From Campylobacter lari subsp. concheus (GTDB lineage: Bacteria > Campylobacterota > Campylobacteria > Campylobacterales > Campylobacteraceae), in contig NZ_CP043426.1 of the NCBI RefSeq assembly GCF_008245025.1, positions 1,364,001 through 1,428,000 on the forward strand: 64,000 bases of DNA, written 5' to 3'. The notes under the pieces were generated by a model, which saw only the letters and a program-made list of their open reading frames with translations, was not told where the DNA came from and did no database searches. The translations under genes and the position numbers were made by a program. Below are positions 61,833 through 64,000 of the stretch, piece by piece. Every line of letters begins with the position of its first letter. The stretch's first letter is position 1.

Positions 61833-63461
61833 ATGTCAAATATCCAAGCTAGCGATGCTTTAAACTTACTAAGCATCGCTCCACAAAATGAAAATCCTAG
61901 TAAAGAAAGTACTAATTCAAATAGTAATGGAGAAGAATTTTTACATTCACTATTGCAAGCTATAGATGAAAAAGATGGAAGTTTACCAAAAGACTTTAAA
62001 GCACCACAAAAAGAAAATAAAAACGAAAGCTTAAAAGAAACCATTGATGATAAAGCTCAACTAGACGAAAAGGATGCTCTAAAGCTTTTTGAAGGTGCAA
62101 ATTTTATGCAAATTCTTTCTTTACTAGAAGTTTTACAAAGTGATAGCAAGGATATAAAATTAAACAAATTTATCCAAGATAATACTGCTATTTTAGCTCT
62201 TGAAAAAAACCTACACAAGTTAAAAAATATAAAAAATATCAATGAACTTTTTAATATAGCAAAAGAACTTGGATTAAATATAAAAAATATAAAATTTGAA
62301 CAAATCAAAGATTTAAAAGAAGCTTTTCCAAATCTTGATAAAAAAGGTTTTTTTGAAAATACAAAACAAAACAATACTAATGTTTTTCAAGATTTAATCA
62401 ATCAAAAAATTACCAAGCTTTTAAAAGAAAAACCAAATACCAATAAAAATATAAAAAGCAAAGAAAACGAAGGTGTTTCTTTACTTTCTTCTGCTTTAAA
62501 AAACATAGAGCTTCCAAAAAAAGATGTAAAAGTAAAAGAAAATATTCAAAATATAGATTTTAAAGAAAAATTTATAGAAAAAAATCAAGATAACAAAGAA
62601 ACAAAAAATATAAAAAATATTAATAAAAATGATAAATTAAATGATATTGAACTCATCAATTTAACTCAAAATTCAAACTTAAAAAAAGAAATTAAAGATA
62701 AAGAAAAAATAGATTTTAAAGAAATATTAAAAAATGAAAAACTAACTACTAGTGAAGATAGTTTTAATAAAAAAATAAGTTCTGTTTTAGAAAATTCAAA
62801 AGACTTAAAAGCTGAGTTAACAAATACAAAAAATACTCAAAATTTACAAAATCAAGATTTAAAAATTAATTTAGAAAATTTATTAAATCCTCAAGAAAAA
62901 CAATTAAAAACAGAAAAAAACACTCAGAACACAGATGTTTTTAACGATATTTTCAAAAACACTAAAGAATCTACAAAAGATGATAGTGATCATAATGAAG
63001 AAAATTTAAATTCTTACATAAAAGAGATGAATAGAGTTTCTAGTAATTTTGTGAAAAATCAAAATATTCCTATAAAAGAAACTTTCAACGATTTTGCCCA
63101 AGAATTTAAGGACAAACTAGAAAGTTATAAAGCACCTATAACTCGCTTTAGTATAACTTTAAATCCACACAATCTTGGAGAAGTAGAAGTTACCTTAGTC
63201 CAAAGAGGATCTAATCTAAACATCAGCTTTAATTCCAATCAAAATACTTTAAATCTTTTCATACAACATCAAGCTGAGTTTAAAAACGCTCTTGTAAACA
63301 TGGGATTTACAAATTTAGAAATGAATTTTAATAATCAAGAAAGAAAAGAACAAAATAATCAACAAAAACAAAAAAACAATAATAAAGAAAATAAGGTGAA
63401 TTTAGAAAAAGAAATTCAAGAAAAGCCGAGCTTAGAAATGGTTTTAGCAAAATATTTTTAA
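61833..63461 (+). CDS. fliK: Flagellar hook-length control protein FliK
   Basis: A 542-residue protein that measures hook length and switches export substrate. The first ~420 residues are low-complexity and rich in Lys, Asn, Asp and Glu, as expected for the flexible ruler. The C-terminal Flg_hook domain (about 430-510) is recognisable by ITLNPHNLGEVEVTLV and LVNMGFTNLEMNF. The tail is Gln/Asn/Lys-rich (KEQNNQQKQKNNNKENK). It is expressed from the upstream sigma-54 promoter. Confidence 0.93.
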   Translation: MSNIQASDALNLLSIAPQNENPSKESTNSNSNGEEFLHSLLQAIDEKDGSLPKDFKAPQKENKNESLKETIDDKAQLDEKDALKLFEGANFMQILSLLEVLQSDSKDIKLNKFIQDNTAILALEKNLHKLKNIKNINELFNIAKELGLNIKNIKFEQIKDLKEAFPNLDKKGFFENTKQNNTNVFQDLINQKITKLLKEKPNTNKNIKSKENEGVSLLSSALKNIELPKKDVKVKENIQNIDFKEKFIEKNQDNKETKNIKNINKNDKLNDIELINLTQNSNLKKEIKDKEKIDFKEILKNEKLTTSEDSFNKKISSVLENSKDLKAELTNTKNTQNLQNQDLKINLENLLNPQEKQLKTEKNTQNTDVFNDIFKNTKESTKDDSDHNEENLNSYIKEMNRVSSNFVKNQNIPIKETFNDFAQEFKDKLESYKAPITRFSITLNPHNLGEVEVTLVQRGSNLNISFNSNQNTLNLFIQHQAEFKNALVNMGFTNLEMNFNNQERKEQNNQQKQKNNNKENKVNLEKEIQEKPSLEMVLAKYF

Positions 63462-63479
63462 ATGGAATATTTTTTGCTT
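63462..63479 (+). promoter_or_regulatory. Sigma-54 promoter of flgD
   Basis: ATGGAATATTTTTTGCTT has GG at 63464-63465 and GC at 63476-63477 with ten bases between, starting right after the fliK stop and about 32 bp before the flgD start. The -24 flank is weaker (ATGG rather than TTGG). Confidence 0.82.
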
Positions 63480-63510
63480 TAAGCCTTAAAAACATATAAA
63501 AAGGATTTTT

Positions 63511-64000
63511 ATGTCAAATATAAATACACAAACTCTTCAAGGTCCTTTAGCAACACTCAATACTAAAGATATGCCAAATGCAAAAGGAAACACTAGAGCC
63601 GGAGAAAGTAGCGAAGATAATGGATTGGTTTATAATCCTGGAGCAGAACTTGACAAGGATGCGTTTTTAAAGCTTCTTTTGATAGAACTTCAACACCAAG
63701 ATCCAACTGATCCTATGGATACTGAAAAAATGCTTACCCAAACAGCACAACTTTCAGCACTTGAAATGCAAGATAACACCAATAAAACTATGACTCAACT
63801 AGTAGATGCGATGGCTAAATTGCAAAATTCTATTGCAGCAAGTACTGGTATGAGTGCATTAGCTGCGGTTGGGAAACTTGCAACAGTTAAAGATGACTAT
63901 CTTGTAGTAGCAGATGATGATATACAATTTCAAATTAATATGTATTTACCAAAAGAACCACAAAAAGGTAAAAAGACTGATATTGACACTGAAGGTTTTG
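63511..64000 (+). CDS. flgD: Flagellar hook cap protein FlgD (partial, 3' end missing)
   Basis: The visible 163 codons begin MSNINTQTLQGPL behind AAAAAGGA. The FlgD core is clear in DKDAFLKLLLIELQHQDPTD (about 49-68) and MLTQTAQLSALEM (about 74-86), the scaffold that caps the growing hook. The gene runs off the right edge. It belongs to the sigma-54 hook cluster with fliK. Confidence 0.93.
   Translation, partial: MSNINTQTLQGPLATLNTKDMPNAKGNTRAGESSEDNGLVYNPGAELDKDAFLKLLLIELQHQDPTDPMDTEKMLTQTAQLSALEMQDNTNKTMTQLVDAMAKLQNSIAASTGMSALAAVGKLATVKDDYLVVADDDIQFQINMYLPKEPQKGKKTDIDTEGF

Overview
The window is low-GC bacterial DNA from the genus Campylobacter. Support for this comes from the 16S-Ile-Ala-23S-5S operon, sigma-54 and sigma-28 type flagellar promoters, the NifS/NifU iron-sulfur pair, the dba-dsbI pair, and several gene runs that I recall in the same order in C. 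jejuni (terC-purN-nnrD-rmuC...def-clpP-tig-folE-fliI; aroC-rnc-rnhA-TPR-dnaG; mscS-carbonic anhydrase-Bax inhibitor-secG-frr-pyrE-RDD-nrdB; typA-small gene-fliK-flgD). These runs are joined differently here than I recall for C. jejuni, so a relative such as the C. lari group is plausible, but I cannot fix the species from the sequence alone.

Layout. 1-4013: a large single-chain type IIG restriction-modification enzyme with a TAATG-coupled unknown gene that runs off the left edge. 4014-4595: gene-free spacer with 17 perfect copies of a 9-bp repeat. 4596-10350: complete rRNA operon on the minus strand, with tRNA-Ile and tRNA-Ala in the spacer and recognisable 16S and 23S processing stems. 10529-11392: a decayed gene. 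11494-11934: five minus-strand tRNAs (Pro, His, Arg, Arg, Leu). 12021-21709: a tightly packed minus-strand block of ten genes (terC, purN, nnrD, rmuC, NYN nuclease, comM, def, degenerate GGDEF, clpP, tig). 21819-25700: folE, fliI and a three-gene motility cluster with sigma-54 and sigma-28 type promoters. 25823-30505: nifS, nifU, tandem nhaA genes and tRNA-Glu. 30701-35606: TRIC channel, ATP-grasp-like protein, aroC, rnc, rnhA and a LapB-like TPR protein. 35681-38515: dnaG and a PP-loop protein. 38539-48291: chemoreceptor, then pbpC and a giant alpha-2-macroglobulin lipoprotein. 48392-49100: two related small exported proteins. 49097-55527: MscS channel, beta-carbonic anhydrase, Bax inhibitor, secG, frr, pyrE, RDD, nrdB. 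55652-58911: dba-dsbI, pcm and an alpha-carbonic-anhydrase-like protein. 58923-61363: membrane protein and typA. 61491-64000: start of a sigma-54 flagellar hook cluster (small gene, fliK, flgD cut by the window edge).

Most of the window is conserved core: translation, protein quality control, nucleotide and cofactor synthesis, Fe-S assembly and flagellum assembly. The points most worth a second look are the unknown sigma-54/sigma-28 motility cluster after fliI, the alpha-carbonic anhydrase that keeps its zinc ligands but has lost catalytic-network residues, the GGDEF protein without a GGDEF motif, the paired CGIFG exported proteins with a hairpin over the second gene's ribosome binding site, the 9-bp tandem array, and the unidentified gene coupled to the restriction enzyme. 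I found no CRISPR array, insertion sequence or prophage.
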